Source: JAVZLQ01 sp049972525 (GTDB taxonomy: Archaea; Thermoproteota; Bathyarchaeia; Bathyarchaeales; Bathycorpusculaceae). From it: a stretch of 64,000 bases of DNA. The notes beneath the pieces were generated by a model. It saw only the letters and a list, made by a program, of their open reading frames with translations, did no database searches and was not told the origin of the DNA. This document shows, one piece after another, positions 33,217 through 42,626 of the stretch. Both the position numbers and the translations under genes were made by a program. The stretch's first letter is position 1, and each line of letters starts with the position of its first letter. The stretch is from positions 1-64,000 of the forward strand of contig JBMFKI010000003.1 of the NCBI GenBank assembly GCA_049972525.1. The letters run 5' to 3'.

Positions 33217-33399
33217 ATGAGAACGTAAGCTAAAGTTGTAGCTGGGAAGACTAGAAACGCTATTATGAAAATTTCGCTCTTTCACGCTTCATCTTATTTC
33301 TTCTTGTCAACCCGATATATGAAGAAATTCCTCTTTAAACGTGGTGAAATGGTAAAGAATTATAATCTGTTTCAGCATTTTGATGTTTGGTGAAAAGTA

Positions 33400-35058
33400 A
33401 TGCTAAAAATCAAAAAGCCTATAAGATGTTTGACTGGCTCTGAGCTGCATTGCAGGAATTGGCAAATTGAAGGAATTCTCCGCATGCTTTTTAATGTCGT
33501 CGATCCGGAAGTTGCGAAAGACCCTGAGAACCTTATTGTTTATGGTGGAACTGGCAAGGCTGCTCGAAACTGGGAATGCTTCGAGAAAATAGTGGAAACT
33601 TTAATTAAGCTTGAACCAGATGAAACCATGCTTGTTCAAAGTGGCAAGCCAGTTGCGGTCTTTAAAACTCATGAGTGGGCTCCAAGGGCCTTAATCGTTA
33701 ACGCCATGCTTGTGCCCAGATGGGCGACATGGGAGTATTTTTATGAGCTGGAACAGAAGGGCTTAATCATGTTTGGGCAAATGACTGCTGGTTCTTGGGC
33801 TTATATAGGGACTCAAGGCATCTTGCAGGGTACCTACGAGACGCTTGCAGCTGTAGCCAAAGAACATTTTGGCGGTTCCTTGAAGGGTAGGCTTGTTCTA
33901 ACGGCTGGTTTAGGCGAGATGGGTGGTGCCCAACCGTTAGCTGTCACGATGAATGATGGCGTGGCTTTGGTTGTTGAGATAGATAAGAGGGCAATTGACA
34001 GAAGGGTCAAGCACGGCTACTTGGAGATGTGGACTGGTGACATAGACGAAGCAATTAAACTGGCATTAGAAGCGAAAAGGGAGGGCTTTCCAAGAAGCAT
34101 AGGTTTACTTGGCAACGCCGCTGAAGTGCACCCGGAACTCTTACGGAGAGGCATAATCCCAGACGTTTTAACAGACCAAACATCTGCGCATGATCCATTA
34201 AATGGCTATTACCCAGCGGGCTTATCTAAGGAAGAAGCAGACAAGCTTAGAAAGAATAATCCACAAGAGTATTTGCGTCGTGCAAGCGAAAGCATGCGTA
34301 TGCAAGTGGAAACTATGGTTAAAATGATGGAGAAGGGTGCAATCACGTTTGAATATGGCAACAACCTAAGGCAGCAGGCGTACAACGCCGGCTTCAAAAA
34401 TGCTTTCGCATATCCAGGTTTCGTTCAACGTTATATTAGGCCGCTGTTCTGTGAAGGTCGCGGTCCATTCCGTTGGACGTCGCTTGTTGGCAGCGAAGAA
34501 GACATTTACACGCTTGATGACGTAATTTTGAAGGAGTTCGCATACAACGGAGAACTGTGCCGTTGGATAAGAAAAGCCAAAGAGCAGGTTAAGTTTCAAG
34601 GCTTACCGGCAAGGGTATGCTGGCTAGGCTTCGGCGAAAGAGCTCGCTTCGGCAAAATAATTAACGACATGGTGGCGAATGGCAAACTCGGCGGTCCAGT
34701 ATGGATCGGACGAGACCACCTAGACGGCGGGAGTGTTGCCTCGCCAAACCGTGAAACAGAGGGCATGAAAGATGGAAGCGACGCGGTTGCAGACTGGCCT
34801 ATACTCAACGCTTTGATTAATGCTGTTGGCGGGGCAACGTGGGTCAGCGTTCATCATGGTGGCGGCGTAGGCATAGGTTACAGCATACATGCTGGCATGT
34901 GCTTGGTGGCTGACGGCACAAAAGACGCAGAAAAACGCATAATAACAGTCTTAACAACAGACCCTGGAACAGCTATAGTGAGGCATGCCGATGCAGGCTA
35001 TGCAAAAGCGCAGAAAATAGCCAAAGAAAAAGGTATAAAAATGCCGATGCTAAAGTAG
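33400..35058 (+). CDS. hutU: Urocanate hydratase
   Basis: 552 residues, full length. Characteristic segments are LVQSGKPVAVFKTHEWAPR, FGQMTAGSWAYIGTQGILQGTYETL, GRLVLTAGLGEMGGAQPLAVTMN (NAD binding), the DVLTDQTSAHDPLNGY loop and GRDHLDGGSVASPNRETE. It converts urocanate to imidazolonepropionate with tightly bound NAD. It follows hutI by 183 nt, with its own TATA-like TTTAAAC near 33335. Histidine ammonia-lyase, which makes urocanate, is not in the window. Confidence 0.97.
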   Translation: MLKIKKPIRCLTGSELHCRNWQIEGILRMLFNVVDPEVAKDPENLIVYGGTGKAARNWECFEKIVETLIKLEPDETMLVQSGKPVAVFKTHEWAPRALIVNAMLVPRWATWEYFYELEQKGLIMFGQMTAGSWAYIGTQGILQGTYETLAAVAKEHFGGSLKGRLVLTAGLGEMGGAQPLAVTMNDGVALVVEIDKRAIDRRVKHGYLEMWTGDIDEAIKLALEAKREGFPRSIGLLGNAAEVHPELLRRGIIPDVLTDQTSAHDPLNGYYPAGLSKEEADKLRKNNPQEYLRRASESMRMQVETMVKMMEKGAITFEYGNNLRQQAYNAGFKNAFAYPGFVQRYIRPLFCEGRGPFRWTSLVGSEEDIYTLDDVILKEFAYNGELCRWIRKAKEQVKFQGLPARVCWLGFGERARFGKIINDMVANGKLGGPVWIGRDHLDGGSVASPNRETEGMKDGSDAVADWPILNALINAVGGATWVSVHHGGGVGIGYSIHAGMCLVADGTKDAEKRIITVLTTDPGTAIVRHADAGYAKAQKIAKEKGIKMPMLK

Positions 35059-35268
35059 GCGACCTGCGATCTTCATAAGCGAGATTAAAATTGCGACCAT
35101 CACCGTCCAGAAAACAAAATCAACAAAAATGCTCAAGGTAAAAGAATTTTCGCCAGTAAACGCATCAATTACCCGCCAAGTCATAGGAAAACCGTAATGC
35201 TTGTTTTCTGGAATGGGTGCTGCTATGCAAAAGCCAATGGCTGCAGATAGTTCGCCAACCAACTTCAA
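35050..35268 (-). CDS. Small membrane protein
   Basis: 72 residues. There is one clear membrane helix near the C-terminus (FTLSIFVDFVFWTVMVAILISLMKIA, about 44-68) and a weakly hydrophobic N-terminus. Its 3' end overlaps the end of hutU by 9 nt. No family recognised; moderate confidence it is real, as a strand-specific coding signal cannot be tested here. Confidence 0.5.
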   Translation of the reverse strand: MKLVGELSAAIGFCIAAPIPENKHYGFPMTWRVIDAFTGENSFTLSIFVDFVFWTVMVAILISLMKIAGRLL

Positions 35269-35385
35269 ATATTCTCCACTTTCACGGTGCGAAAGCTATA
35301 GCGTTACATAAACTTTTTAACGATTGGCCGAAATTTTGAAGTGCTTTGCGATAGAAAAATTGTGAAAAAAGTGGAAATGAGGTTT

Positions 35386-37035
35386 TTAGTCTTCGCCGAA
35401 CTCTGAAGGTTCTTTTGGTGTTTTCTTTCCTTCCTTCTCTTTCTCCATGCCCTTAGCCGCGATTAAGTCGTCAATTTTCAGTATCATGTTGGCGGCTTCG
35501 GTTGCTGACTTGACGACTTGTTGCTTAACCCTTAATGGTTCGACGACATCTAACTCCAGCATATCTTTGATTTTCCCCGAGAACACGTCAACGCCGTATG
35601 ATGGGCTTGCAGCACTTTCATGTTTAGCTCTTAACGCCACCATTATGTCGATTGGGTCTAATCCTGCATTCTCCGCCAGCGTCAGCGGAATAGATTCAAC
35701 AGCGTCTGCGAACGCCTCTATCGCAAGCTGCTCTCTTCCGCCTACCTTGACAGCGTAATCCCTAAGTTGTTTGGCAACTTCTGCTTCCGGTGCACCGCCG
35801 CCTGGAACTATTTTACCGTCTTCAATTGCATTTCTTACAACGGATAGCGCATCATGCAGTGAACGTTCTGCCTCATCTATTACGTGTTCTGTTCCGCCTC
35901 TGATGACTATTGTCACAGCCTTGGGGTTTTTGCATTCACGGACATAGACAAGCTTATCCTCGCCGATTTTGACTTCTTCAACCGTCTTTGCTTCTCCAAG
36001 CATGTCTGCTGTTAGTTCTTTGACGCTTGCTACAATTTTTCCTCCAGTTGCCTTAGATAGCTTCTCCATATCGCTGCTGCTAACGTTCTTTACGGCAAGT
36101 ATGCCCCTCTTTGCCAAGAAATGCAGTGCAACGTCATCTATGCCCTTTTCGCAGAATACAACATTTGCGCCTGCTTCTGCAATTTTGTCAACCATCTCCT
36201 TTAGCATGCGTTCCTCTTCGTCTAGGAAGAGTTTCATCTGCTCTGGAGTTTCAATGTTTATTTTTGCGTCGAACTCTGTCTTCTCGATCTCCAGTTTTGC
36301 ATTTAACAATGCAATTTTTGCATTGTTTACAAGCTTTGGCATTTGCGGATGAGCTACTTCTTTATCAATAACCATACCTTTGACGAGTTCTGTCTCATCG
36401 AGGCTTTTTCCATGCTTCTTTAGAACCTTTATTAAATCGATGTCGGCTTTGATTTTTCCATCTTTTTCTTCTGCAACTTGTTTAACCGCTTGGACTGCGA
36501 GCTTTGCAAAGTGCTCCTTTGCAATTGTTGTTCCCTTGCTTGCCATGGATGTCATTGCAACATCTATCAAACGTTTTTCATCTTTGATGTTTACTGGAAC
36601 AGCCATCTTTTCCAGAACTTGTTGCGCCTTCTCGCTTGCCTTTTTGTAGCCGTCAATGATTACTGTTGGATGAATGTTCTGGTCAAGTAGATTTTCAGCT
36701 TTCGAGAGCAGTTCCCCAGCCAAAACCACAGCGGTTGTTGTTCCATCACCCACCTCATTGTCCTGCGCCTTGGCTACCTCAACGAGCATTTTTGCTGCTG
36801 GATGCTGGACGTCAAGCTCCTTCATTATCGTTGCACCATCGTTGGTTATTGATACATCTCCAAAACTGCTGACAAGCATCTTATCCATTCCGCGCGGTCC
36901 AAGCGTCGTCTTTATAGTCTCAGCTATTATTTTTGCAGCCATAATGTTATTTCTCTGCGCTTCTCTTCCACTTGTTCTGCTTGTTCCTTCCTTTAATATT
37001 AATACTGGAACTGTTCCAGAAGGTGTAGCTGCCAT
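35386..37035 (-). CDS. Thermosome subunit (second paralogue)
   Basis: 549 residues. GPRGMDKMLVSSFGDVSITNDGATIM, GDGTTTAVVLAGELLSKAE and VPGGGAPEAEVAKQLRDYAVKVGGREQ are group II chaperonin signatures. It is clearly similar over its length to the subunit at 16780-18438 but differs in the apical region and tail (KKTPKEPSEFGED). The two likely co-assemble. It reads alone on the minus strand between a small membrane gene and sua5. Confidence 0.96.
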   Translation of the reverse strand: MAATPSGTVPVLILKEGTSRTSGREAQRNNIMAAKIIAETIKTTLGPRGMDKMLVSSFGDVSITNDGATIMKELDVQHPAAKMLVEVAKAQDNEVGDGTTTAVVLAGELLSKAENLLDQNIHPTVIIDGYKKASEKAQQVLEKMAVPVNIKDEKRLIDVAMTSMASKGTTIAKEHFAKLAVQAVKQVAEEKDGKIKADIDLIKVLKKHGKSLDETELVKGMVIDKEVAHPQMPKLVNNAKIALLNAKLEIEKTEFDAKINIETPEQMKLFLDEEERMLKEMVDKIAEAGANVVFCEKGIDDVALHFLAKRGILAVKNVSSSDMEKLSKATGGKIVASVKELTADMLGEAKTVEEVKIGEDKLVYVRECKNPKAVTIVIRGGTEHVIDEAERSLHDALSVVRNAIEDGKIVPGGGAPEAEVAKQLRDYAVKVGGREQLAIEAFADAVESIPLTLAENAGLDPIDIMVALRAKHESAASPSYGVDVFSGKIKDMLELDVVEPLRVKQQVVKSATEAANMILKIDDLIAAKGMEKEKEGKKTPKEPSEFGED

Positions 37036-37122
37036 ATTCCATCACCCCCGCTTTATTATGTATGATAGGTGAAGTTTGAGTAAGCAAATTTTTAGACGAA
37101 AAACGCTTCTATATAAATTTTT

Positions 37123-38220
37123 CTAGCAGTTGCCTCTGTTACAGGCCTTAACAATTCTGTATCCAGCAGCCCTGCGAAGCCTGTTCATAACAGCCAAACC
37201 AAGCTCCTTGGGCGGCACACCTTCCGCAATTATCACATCGACATTTTCTTGGTCAAACTCCCTTAAAAGTCTGAACAGGTTTTTGGCAATCGCAGCGAGA
37301 TTGCTTCTGCTCCCGAGTGATTTAACCATGTAACTCCCATAATACGTTGTTGTCTCGTCTGTGGCGAGAATACCGACCTTTAAGCCTTTCTGCGTATGCT
37401 GTTCAGCCAAGTCCTTCACCTTATCTATGATGGCTGATAATTCTCCCTCAACAACGATTACTTCTGCTCTTGGCGCGTAATGTTTATGCTTAACACCTGG
37501 AGAGTGAGCCTTTTCTATTGGAACTTCTCTTTCTGCAGTGGCAACAGGATGGAGCTCAACATTCTTAAGAATCTTTTTCAAATCCTCGTATGGTGTTCCT
37601 CCCGGGCGGAGGACTTGAGGCGGATCATGCGTCAAATCTAAAACTGTTGATTCCACACCGATGTTTGTTTGTCCAGCATCTAAAATGGCGTCTATCCTTC
37701 CATTTAAATCTTCTAAAACATGTTCTGCTCTGGTTGGGCTTGGCTTTCCTGCAAGATTCGCGCTTGGAGCAGCGATTGGGCAGCCGCTTTCTCTAAGCAA
37801 TGCTAGGGCAACATTGTGTTTAGGCATTCTAATGGCTATGGTGTCTAAGCCAGCCACGGTTACTTTTGGCACGATTTCTGAGCGTTTGAAAATAAGTGTT
37901 AATGGACCTGGCCAAAATTTTTCCATGAGCATTTTGGCTTTTGGTGAAACTTCTGTCACCAGTCTATATACTTCATTGACTTTTCCGACGTGCACTATTG
38001 GTGGATTGTCAAGTGGTCTCTTTTTTGCTTCAAATAGAGCTAGCACTGCTGTTGGATTTAATGCATCTGCTCCTAGACCATAAACTGTTTCCGTTGGGAA
38101 AGCTACCAAACCACCCTTCTTGATTAAGTCAGCTGCAACGTGAATTTTTTCTAGTTCTGGGTTTTGTGAATCAACCTTTAACACTAATGTTTTCTTCAAT
38201 TTTCGGAATCCCTTTATCAC
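37123..38220 (-). CDS. sua5: Threonylcarbamoyl-AMP synthase Sua5
   Basis: 365 residues in two domains: YrdC-like (AADLIKKGGLVAFPTETVYGLGADALN, KRPLDNPPIVHV, AAPSANLAGKPSPTRAEHV) at about 25-230, and the C-terminal Sua5 domain (EVIVVEGELSAIIDKV.. YGSYMVKSLGSRSNLAAIAKNLFRLLREFD). The linker has the conserved SPGVKHKHYAPRAEV. It makes threonylcarbamoyl-AMP for tRNA t6A. Partner to the KEOPS gene at 29.6 kb. Confidence 0.95.
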   Translation of the reverse strand: MIKGFRKLKKTLVLKVDSQNPELEKIHVAADLIKKGGLVAFPTETVYGLGADALNPTAVLALFEAKKRPLDNPPIVHVGKVNEVYRLVTEVSPKAKMLMEKFWPGPLTLIFKRSEIVPKVTVAGLDTIAIRMPKHNVALALLRESGCPIAAPSANLAGKPSPTRAEHVLEDLNGRIDAILDAGQTNIGVESTVLDLTHDPPQVLRPGGTPYEDLKKILKNVELHPVATAEREVPIEKAHSPGVKHKHYAPRAEVIVVEGELSAIIDKVKDLAEQHTQKGLKVGILATDETTTYYGSYMVKSLGSRSNLAAIAKNLFRLLREFDQENVDVIIAEGVPPKELGLAVMNRLRRAAGYRIVKACNRGNC

Positions 38221-38287
38221 CCTAATTAAGGCATATTAGAAGCATTTAACCTTCTTCAGGTCTAAAAATAAATGATCTAGATGGTTT

Positions 38288-38794
38288 TTAGACAACATAA
38301 TAGTCTATGACTTTTTTGATGCTTTTTGGCGGAGCTTGTCTTGTGGCAAGTTGCTTAAGTATTTTTATCATTTGCGGTTGGAAGCGAGCTATGTCTGTTA
38401 AAGAAACAAGACCTACTAAGCGTTTTCCCTCAACAACTGGTAGCTTCTTGATTTTCATCTGGAACATCAGTCTTACGGCCTCCTCTAAATCCATGTTTGG
38501 TTCGACAACAACAAGTGGACTTGACATGACATCCTTAACCTTTGTCTTACTTGCATCTCTTGCTTCTGCAACCACTCTTTTCAGAAGGTCTCTTTCCGTT
38601 ATTATGCCCATTGCTTTACCTTTTCTAATAGCGATCAAGCAGCCAATTTCAAACTTGTTCATTATTTCAGCAGCCTCTTTAACCGTTGCATTTTCATCTA
38701 TCGTTATGACCTCCTTTATCATGACATCTGCAACCTTCAATGTTAATTCGCTTTCTTCCTTCTCTTCTTCAGACAATAAATCACCAACCTCCAT
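38288..38794 (-). CDS. CBS-domain pair protein
   Basis: 168 residues with two CBS domains: about 20-80 (VADVMIKEVITIDENATVKEAAEIMNKFEIGCLIAI.. GIITERDLLKRVV) and 92-150 (VKDVMSSPLVVVEPNMDLEEAVRLMFQMKIKKLPVV.. GLVSLTDIARF). Such proteins bind adenine nucleotides and regulate partners. No effector domain is fused. It sits 44 nt downstream of the UbiD-family gene on the same strand. Confidence 0.9.
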   Translation of the reverse strand: MEVGDLLSEEEKEESELTLKVADVMIKEVITIDENATVKEAAEIMNKFEIGCLIAIRKGKAMGIITERDLLKRVVAEARDASKTKVKDVMSSPLVVVEPNMDLEEAVRLMFQMKIKKLPVVEGKRLVGLVSLTDIARFQPQMIKILKQLATRQAPPKSIKKVIDYYVV

Positions 38795-38838
38795 TTTGTG
38801 TTATAAACCTATATATAAAAAGATGTGCAGTTTTCCAC

Positions 38839-40179
38839 TTACTGCTTGAACAAGCGTGCCAGAAGCCTTTCAACATTTTTTCCAGCTGGTATTTTGGCTT
38901 TTTCAAACTTCTCCTGAGGTTTATTAAATGGTCTTGTGGCGTCAATCCCCATTTTCGTCGTTAACCCAGTCTCTTGGTCGGCGGATGAATCCAATGTAGA
39001 GCCTCGAGCGTTATTTATGATAATTAGGTCTTCGGATGCTTGAAACCGTGTTGCAATAGCCCACTCCACATCGTTTATGTCAAAAACGTTAATATCTGAA
39101 TCCACAACAACAGCGTGTTTTAAGCTTGGATGCGCTGCAAAAGATGCAAGTAAAGCGTTTTTACCATCCCCGTCAAGCTGTTTTTCAATAGATATTATCG
39201 CGTGGAGCCATCCGCTTCCACCTTGTGAAAGGTTCACGGCGTAAACTTTTGGCACAACTTTTGAAACGGCCTCCCAAATCAAAGCTTCATGAGGCAAACC
39301 CATCAAAAGCTTATGCTCAGTCCCAGAAGGCAAAACAGCTTGGTAAATATAATTTTCCCGGTGCATTACGCCCAATATTTCCACAACTGGCTGCTTTCTT
39401 GCGATGTCATATGTTCCAGTGATATCAACGAAGGGTCCCTCCATAACCTCTTTTGTTGCGGAGATTCTGCCTTCCAGAACCAGTTCTGCATGAGCCGGCG
39501 CGTACGCGTCAACATGTTCACATTTAATTAGGTGCAGTTTGTCATTCATAAGGGTGTTTGCAACATCAAACTCGTTAACACCAAATGGCAAAGGCGAAGA
39601 TGCCGCTAGCATAACTGCTGGATGCACACCAACAGAGATTGAAACTTCTAAGTCCTTGTTTTCTTCTTTTGCTGATCGCCAAAGCTTAAAAAGATGTCTT
39701 GGAACCAAACGGATGGCAAGGTGATTCTTATCTAAAACTTGTAGACGATGCACCGATACGTTTTCAACTTTCTCGTCAACACTTTTTGCGTAAACAACCG
39801 CTGAAGTAAAGTATGGTCCAGCATCCTTCTCAAAGTGGGTTAAAACAGGAATATTTGACAAATCTTTTTCCATAACTTCTTCAACTGGGCCATCAGCAAC
39901 AACCTTCGGCTTTTCTGGGCGACGCCAAGCGTTTATTAAACGCTTGTAAAGTTCATCCTGGCTTGTGTCAAGTGCTTCACAGACTCTGCTTCTTTTCCCA
40001 CAGACATTACCAACAACATTTGCCTTATAGTTCTTAACCTTCTCAAACAGTAAAATCTGACTTTGGTTGTCAAAGTGCTTCATAATATGAGCTATTTCAA
40101 ATTTTGTTGAAACTTCATCTTTAATGTGTAAAATTTCCTTTTTAGCTTCCATTTTTTCTAGAAAATCTGTGAGACTCAT
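38839..40179 (-). CDS. UbiD-family decarboxylase
   Basis: 446 residues, shorter than bacterial UbiD (about 490). The prenyl-FMN binding region is around NVSVHRLQVLDKNHLAIRLVPRHLFKLWRSA, and the acidic core reads ELVLEGRISATKEVMEGPFVDITGTYD. GLPHEALIWEA and the C-terminal SSADQETGLTTKMGIDATRPF complete the fold. Archaea often use such a protein as anhydromevalonate phosphate decarboxylase of the modified mevalonate route. That is a reasonable guess; no pathway partner is in the window. It overlaps the upstream small gene by 4 nt. Confidence 0.9.
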   Translation of the reverse strand: MSLTDFLEKMEAKKEILHIKDEVSTKFEIAHIMKHFDNQSQILLFEKVKNYKANVVGNVCGKRSRVCEALDTSQDELYKRLINAWRRPEKPKVVADGPVEEVMEKDLSNIPVLTHFEKDAGPYFTSAVVYAKSVDEKVENVSVHRLQVLDKNHLAIRLVPRHLFKLWRSAKEENKDLEVSISVGVHPAVMLAASSPLPFGVNEFDVANTLMNDKLHLIKCEHVDAYAPAHAELVLEGRISATKEVMEGPFVDITGTYDIARKQPVVEILGVMHRENYIYQAVLPSGTEHKLLMGLPHEALIWEAVSKVVPKVYAVNLSQGGSGWLHAIISIEKQLDGDGKNALLASFAAHPSLKHAVVVDSDINVFDINDVEWAIATRFQASEDLIIINNARGSTLDSSADQETGLTTKMGIDATRPFNKPQEKFEKAKIPAGKNVERLLARLFKQ

Positions 40180-40547
40180 GTTGTTGTTCTCTCCCCTTCA
40201 GATGCTTGATACGTGACTTTCTCTATTAGACGCATGAAAATTGACTGTGCCTTTAGTTCAGTAAGCGTTTCAAGATAGACCGAAACAAGCGCTATTTTCT
40301 TTTTTCTGGAAGCTACGTATTCAGCAAACATGCGCGCTGAAATCGCACTTTTATCGCCTAAAAGTACTGAAGAGGAAACTGGTCCAGGAATTTCTTCAGC
40401 TTTTGGAACGGCTACGGCTAGTGTTCCAAGCTTGTCCTCTCTTTCGCTTAGCAGGATCAGACATGCGTTCTTCGTTTCAACATACACTGCCAGAAAGTGC
40501 GTATTTTGTTCAACGACCTCTTCCTTCACAACTTTAGCGCGTTCCAT
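40176..40547 (-). CDS. Unknown small alpha/beta protein
   Basis: 123 residues. The order is strand-rich (HFLAVYVETKNACLILLSEREDKLGTLAVAVP), a loop PGPVSSSVLLGDKSAISARMFAEYVASRKKKIALVSVYLE, and a C-terminal helix. This looks like a small single-domain chaperone-like or assembly protein, but I do not recognise a family. It is coupled to the UbiD-family gene by a 4-nt overlap, so a role with that enzyme is possible. It diverges from the endonuclease III gene. Confidence 0.65.
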   Translation of the reverse strand: MERAKVVKEEVVEQNTHFLAVYVETKNACLILLSEREDKLGTLAVAVPKAEEIPGPVSSSVLLGDKSAISARMFAEYVASRKKKIALVSVYLETLTELKAQSIFMRLIEKVTYQASEGERTTT

Positions 40548-40622
40548 TGTTACTGGTCTCCGTTGTTTATTTATAGCTTCATAATTTACTATTTATTATT
40601 TTCAAGAGGCGGAGCAAAAAAG

Positions 40623-41291
40623 ATGGTTGAAGAAAGAGCTGGGAGAATACTTCAAATATTGCGGGAAACGTTCACCAAGCCGAAATGGTTTTCTTCTAGG
40701 AGGGACCCATTCGAAACATTAGTTGTGACGATAATTTCACAAAACACTGCTGATATAAACACCGCTAGAGCTTTCGAAAATCTTTCGAAGCGTTTTAGAA
40801 TAAGACCCGAAGTGCTTGCGAACGCGGAAACAAAGCATATTGAAGAATGCTTGAAGGTGGCTGGCTTATATAGGAATAAAGCCAAAACAATAAAAAACGT
40901 CTCAAAAATCGTAACTGAAAAATTTCACGGAGATATGGATCACATTTTGTCGCTGCCATTTGAAGAGGCACGGAAAACGCTTTTACAAATTCCAGGAGTT
41001 GGACCGAAAACAGCAGATGTTGTTTTACTTTTTTATTCGAAAAAACCGACAATACCAGTTGACACGCACATTAAGCGTGTTGCAAAGAGACTTGGTTTAG
41101 CACCTGTAACTGGAAATTATGAAGTTGTGCGTGAATCATTGCAGTCGCTTTTTAATCCAGAAGATTATTTGGATGTTCACATTTTGCTTATTTTGCTTGG
41201 GAGAAAATTTTGTAGAGCGAGGAAACCACTATGTGAACTGTGCGTGTTAAACGCTATGTGTCCAAAACTGCTTTTGAATAAAAATGCTTGA
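40623..41291 (+). CDS. nth: Endonuclease III (DNA glycosylase/AP lyase)
   Basis: 222 residues from the ATG at 40623; the frame extends upstream to 40497 into the divergent gene, which is rejected. The HhH-GPD core is LLQIPGVGPKTADVVLLF with catalytic Lys, and PVDTHIKRVAKRLGL holds the catalytic Asp. The Fe-S loop is CRARKPLCELCVLNAMC (C-x6-C-x2-C-x5-C). Removes oxidised pyrimidines from DNA. Confidence 0.94.
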   Translation: MVEERAGRILQILRETFTKPKWFSSRRDPFETLVVTIISQNTADINTARAFENLSKRFRIRPEVLANAETKHIEECLKVAGLYRNKAKTIKNVSKIVTEKFHGDMDHILSLPFEEARKTLLQIPGVGPKTADVVLLFYSKKPTIPVDTHIKRVAKRLGLAPVTGNYEVVRESLQSLFNPEDYLDVHILLILLGRKFCRARKPLCELCVLNAMCPKLLLNKNA

Positions 41292-41309
41292 AATCAATGT
41301 CTGCTACGT

Positions 41310-42626
41310 TTAAAAAAGTCTCTGAATATATGTTAATCCTTGTTGCCCTTCGTCGTTAGATGGTGGAATTTCCCTTAAATTCTTATCAAGTCTAACCTTT
41401 CCAACAGCAACAGTTGCGATTTCTTTCGACACTGGCGTAAGAATCTTTAAAGTTTTCCTGGAATAATCGACCTCTTGCAGCACTCCTATCCCCAAAAATC
41501 TCCTGTCATCGCTATACAAAGCGGTAAGTGCTCCCTCTTCTTGTCCCTTTCGAATTATCTCCACCCGTTTTTCAACGAAGTGTTCAACCTTCCTAATGTT
41601 TTCATCACTTATCCACCGACTCTTCCCTATGACCACGCAGATTTTATCTCTCAATTCTACAAAATGCAGGGGTTTCATTCCTAATAGATCGTAAATTATC
41701 TTTGCTCGTCTGCCCTTATCAGAAATTCTACTTAAATTTAACAGTTCATTGCCTTCGACGTTCACCCAGCCTAGCGGGATGGATTGCACTTTCGCATTTT
41801 TTAAGTATTTTATGTATCCCAGTTCCCTTAGGCTCTTGCGTTTTTCTCTGCTTCGCTGCTTTATCGTTGGAGGTGATTCTATAACAAGTTTTTTGGAATT
41901 TTCCAAGAGTTTTATTAAAGGCGTTATTGCATCGTTTTGGTTGATGCATAAAACAGTGTCAGGCGAAAGTTCCTTCACTAGCCTAATTTTGTAGTTAACA
42001 GCATCTTCGCCCTCTACCCATCCATCAGTGTTTATAACGATGATGTCTGGGCTGCCTTCCAAAATTTCCTTTTTCAGCAAAACAAGTCCTTCAATTACTT
42101 TGTCAATTGCTTTGCTTGGGGAAGTCACTCCGACGAAAAAGGCGTTTTTTGCCTCCAGATGGAAAAGGTCTGTTACTGGTTTTGCTACAAAGTTATAGGC
42201 AACGGAACATGGTGGTCCTATGTCCGATTGTCCCAGGTCGCCATCTAAAACTGCAACTCTGCGTTTTTCAAGCAATAGCTTGTTAACGATATAGGTGCAG
42301 AAACTTGACTTTCCAGAATCCACTGTTCCGATAACCATAACCATGGCAGGTCTAGTCTGCAATCTTAAAACTTCATTTGCCGCGTTAGCCCAAGATTGGG
42401 GGATCGTGCTTCCTTCAACCTCTTCCACGTTTGCATTTTCCCCCAGGGAAATGTCAAATTCAGCTTTCTCTTTCGCATTGAAAGGCAGTCTCTTTCCTTC
42501 GCGTATTACAACCCTACCCTTTCCACTTATTACCGCGCCGAAGACTTCCACTCTGCCTGATACAACAGTAACAGAGGCAGGTCCATCAACCAGCAACGTT
42601 TTATCCTTTTCAATAGTTTTAATCAC
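41310..42626 (-). CDS. Clp1-like polynucleotide 5'-kinase
   Basis: 438 residues. An N-terminal beta domain (1-85) precedes the P-loop kinase VMVIGTVDSGKSSFCTY (about residues 95-111), the Walker B-like VAVLDGDLGQSDIGPPCSVAY and NTDGWVEG. A C-terminal beta domain follows. This is the archaeal Clp1/Grc3 group that phosphorylates 5'-hydroxyl RNA ends. It overlaps the RNase H-like gene upstream by 8 nt, so both may serve RNA or DNA end processing. Confidence 0.92.
   Translation of the reverse strand: MIKTIEKDKTLLVDGPASVTVVSGRVEVFGAVISGKGRVVIREGKRLPFNAKEKAEFDISLGENANVEEVEGSTIPQSWANAANEVLRLQTRPAMVMVIGTVDSGKSSFCTYIVNKLLLEKRRVAVLDGDLGQSDIGPPCSVAYNFVAKPVTDLFHLEAKNAFFVGVTSPSKAIDKVIEGLVLLKKEILEGSPDIIVINTDGWVEGEDAVNYKIRLVKELSPDTVLCINQNDAITPLIKLLENSKKLVIESPPTIKQRSREKRKSLRELGYIKYLKNAKVQSIPLGWVNVEGNELLNLSRISDKGRRAKIIYDLLGMKPLHFVELRDKICVVIGKSRWISDENIRKVEHFVEKRVEIIRKGQEEGALTALYSDDRRFLGIGVLQEVDYSRKTLKILTPVSKEIATVAVGKVRLDKNLREIPPSNDEGQQGLTYIQRLF

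Noticed and set aside
33217..33300. Minus-strand hydrophobic frame after hutI resembling a membrane helix
   Set aside because: No start codon in the frame and it runs into the antisense of hutI.
40497..40622. N-terminal extension of endonuclease III
   Set aside because: It lies inside the divergent 123-residue gene and the intergenic promoter; the ATG at 40623 gives the family length.
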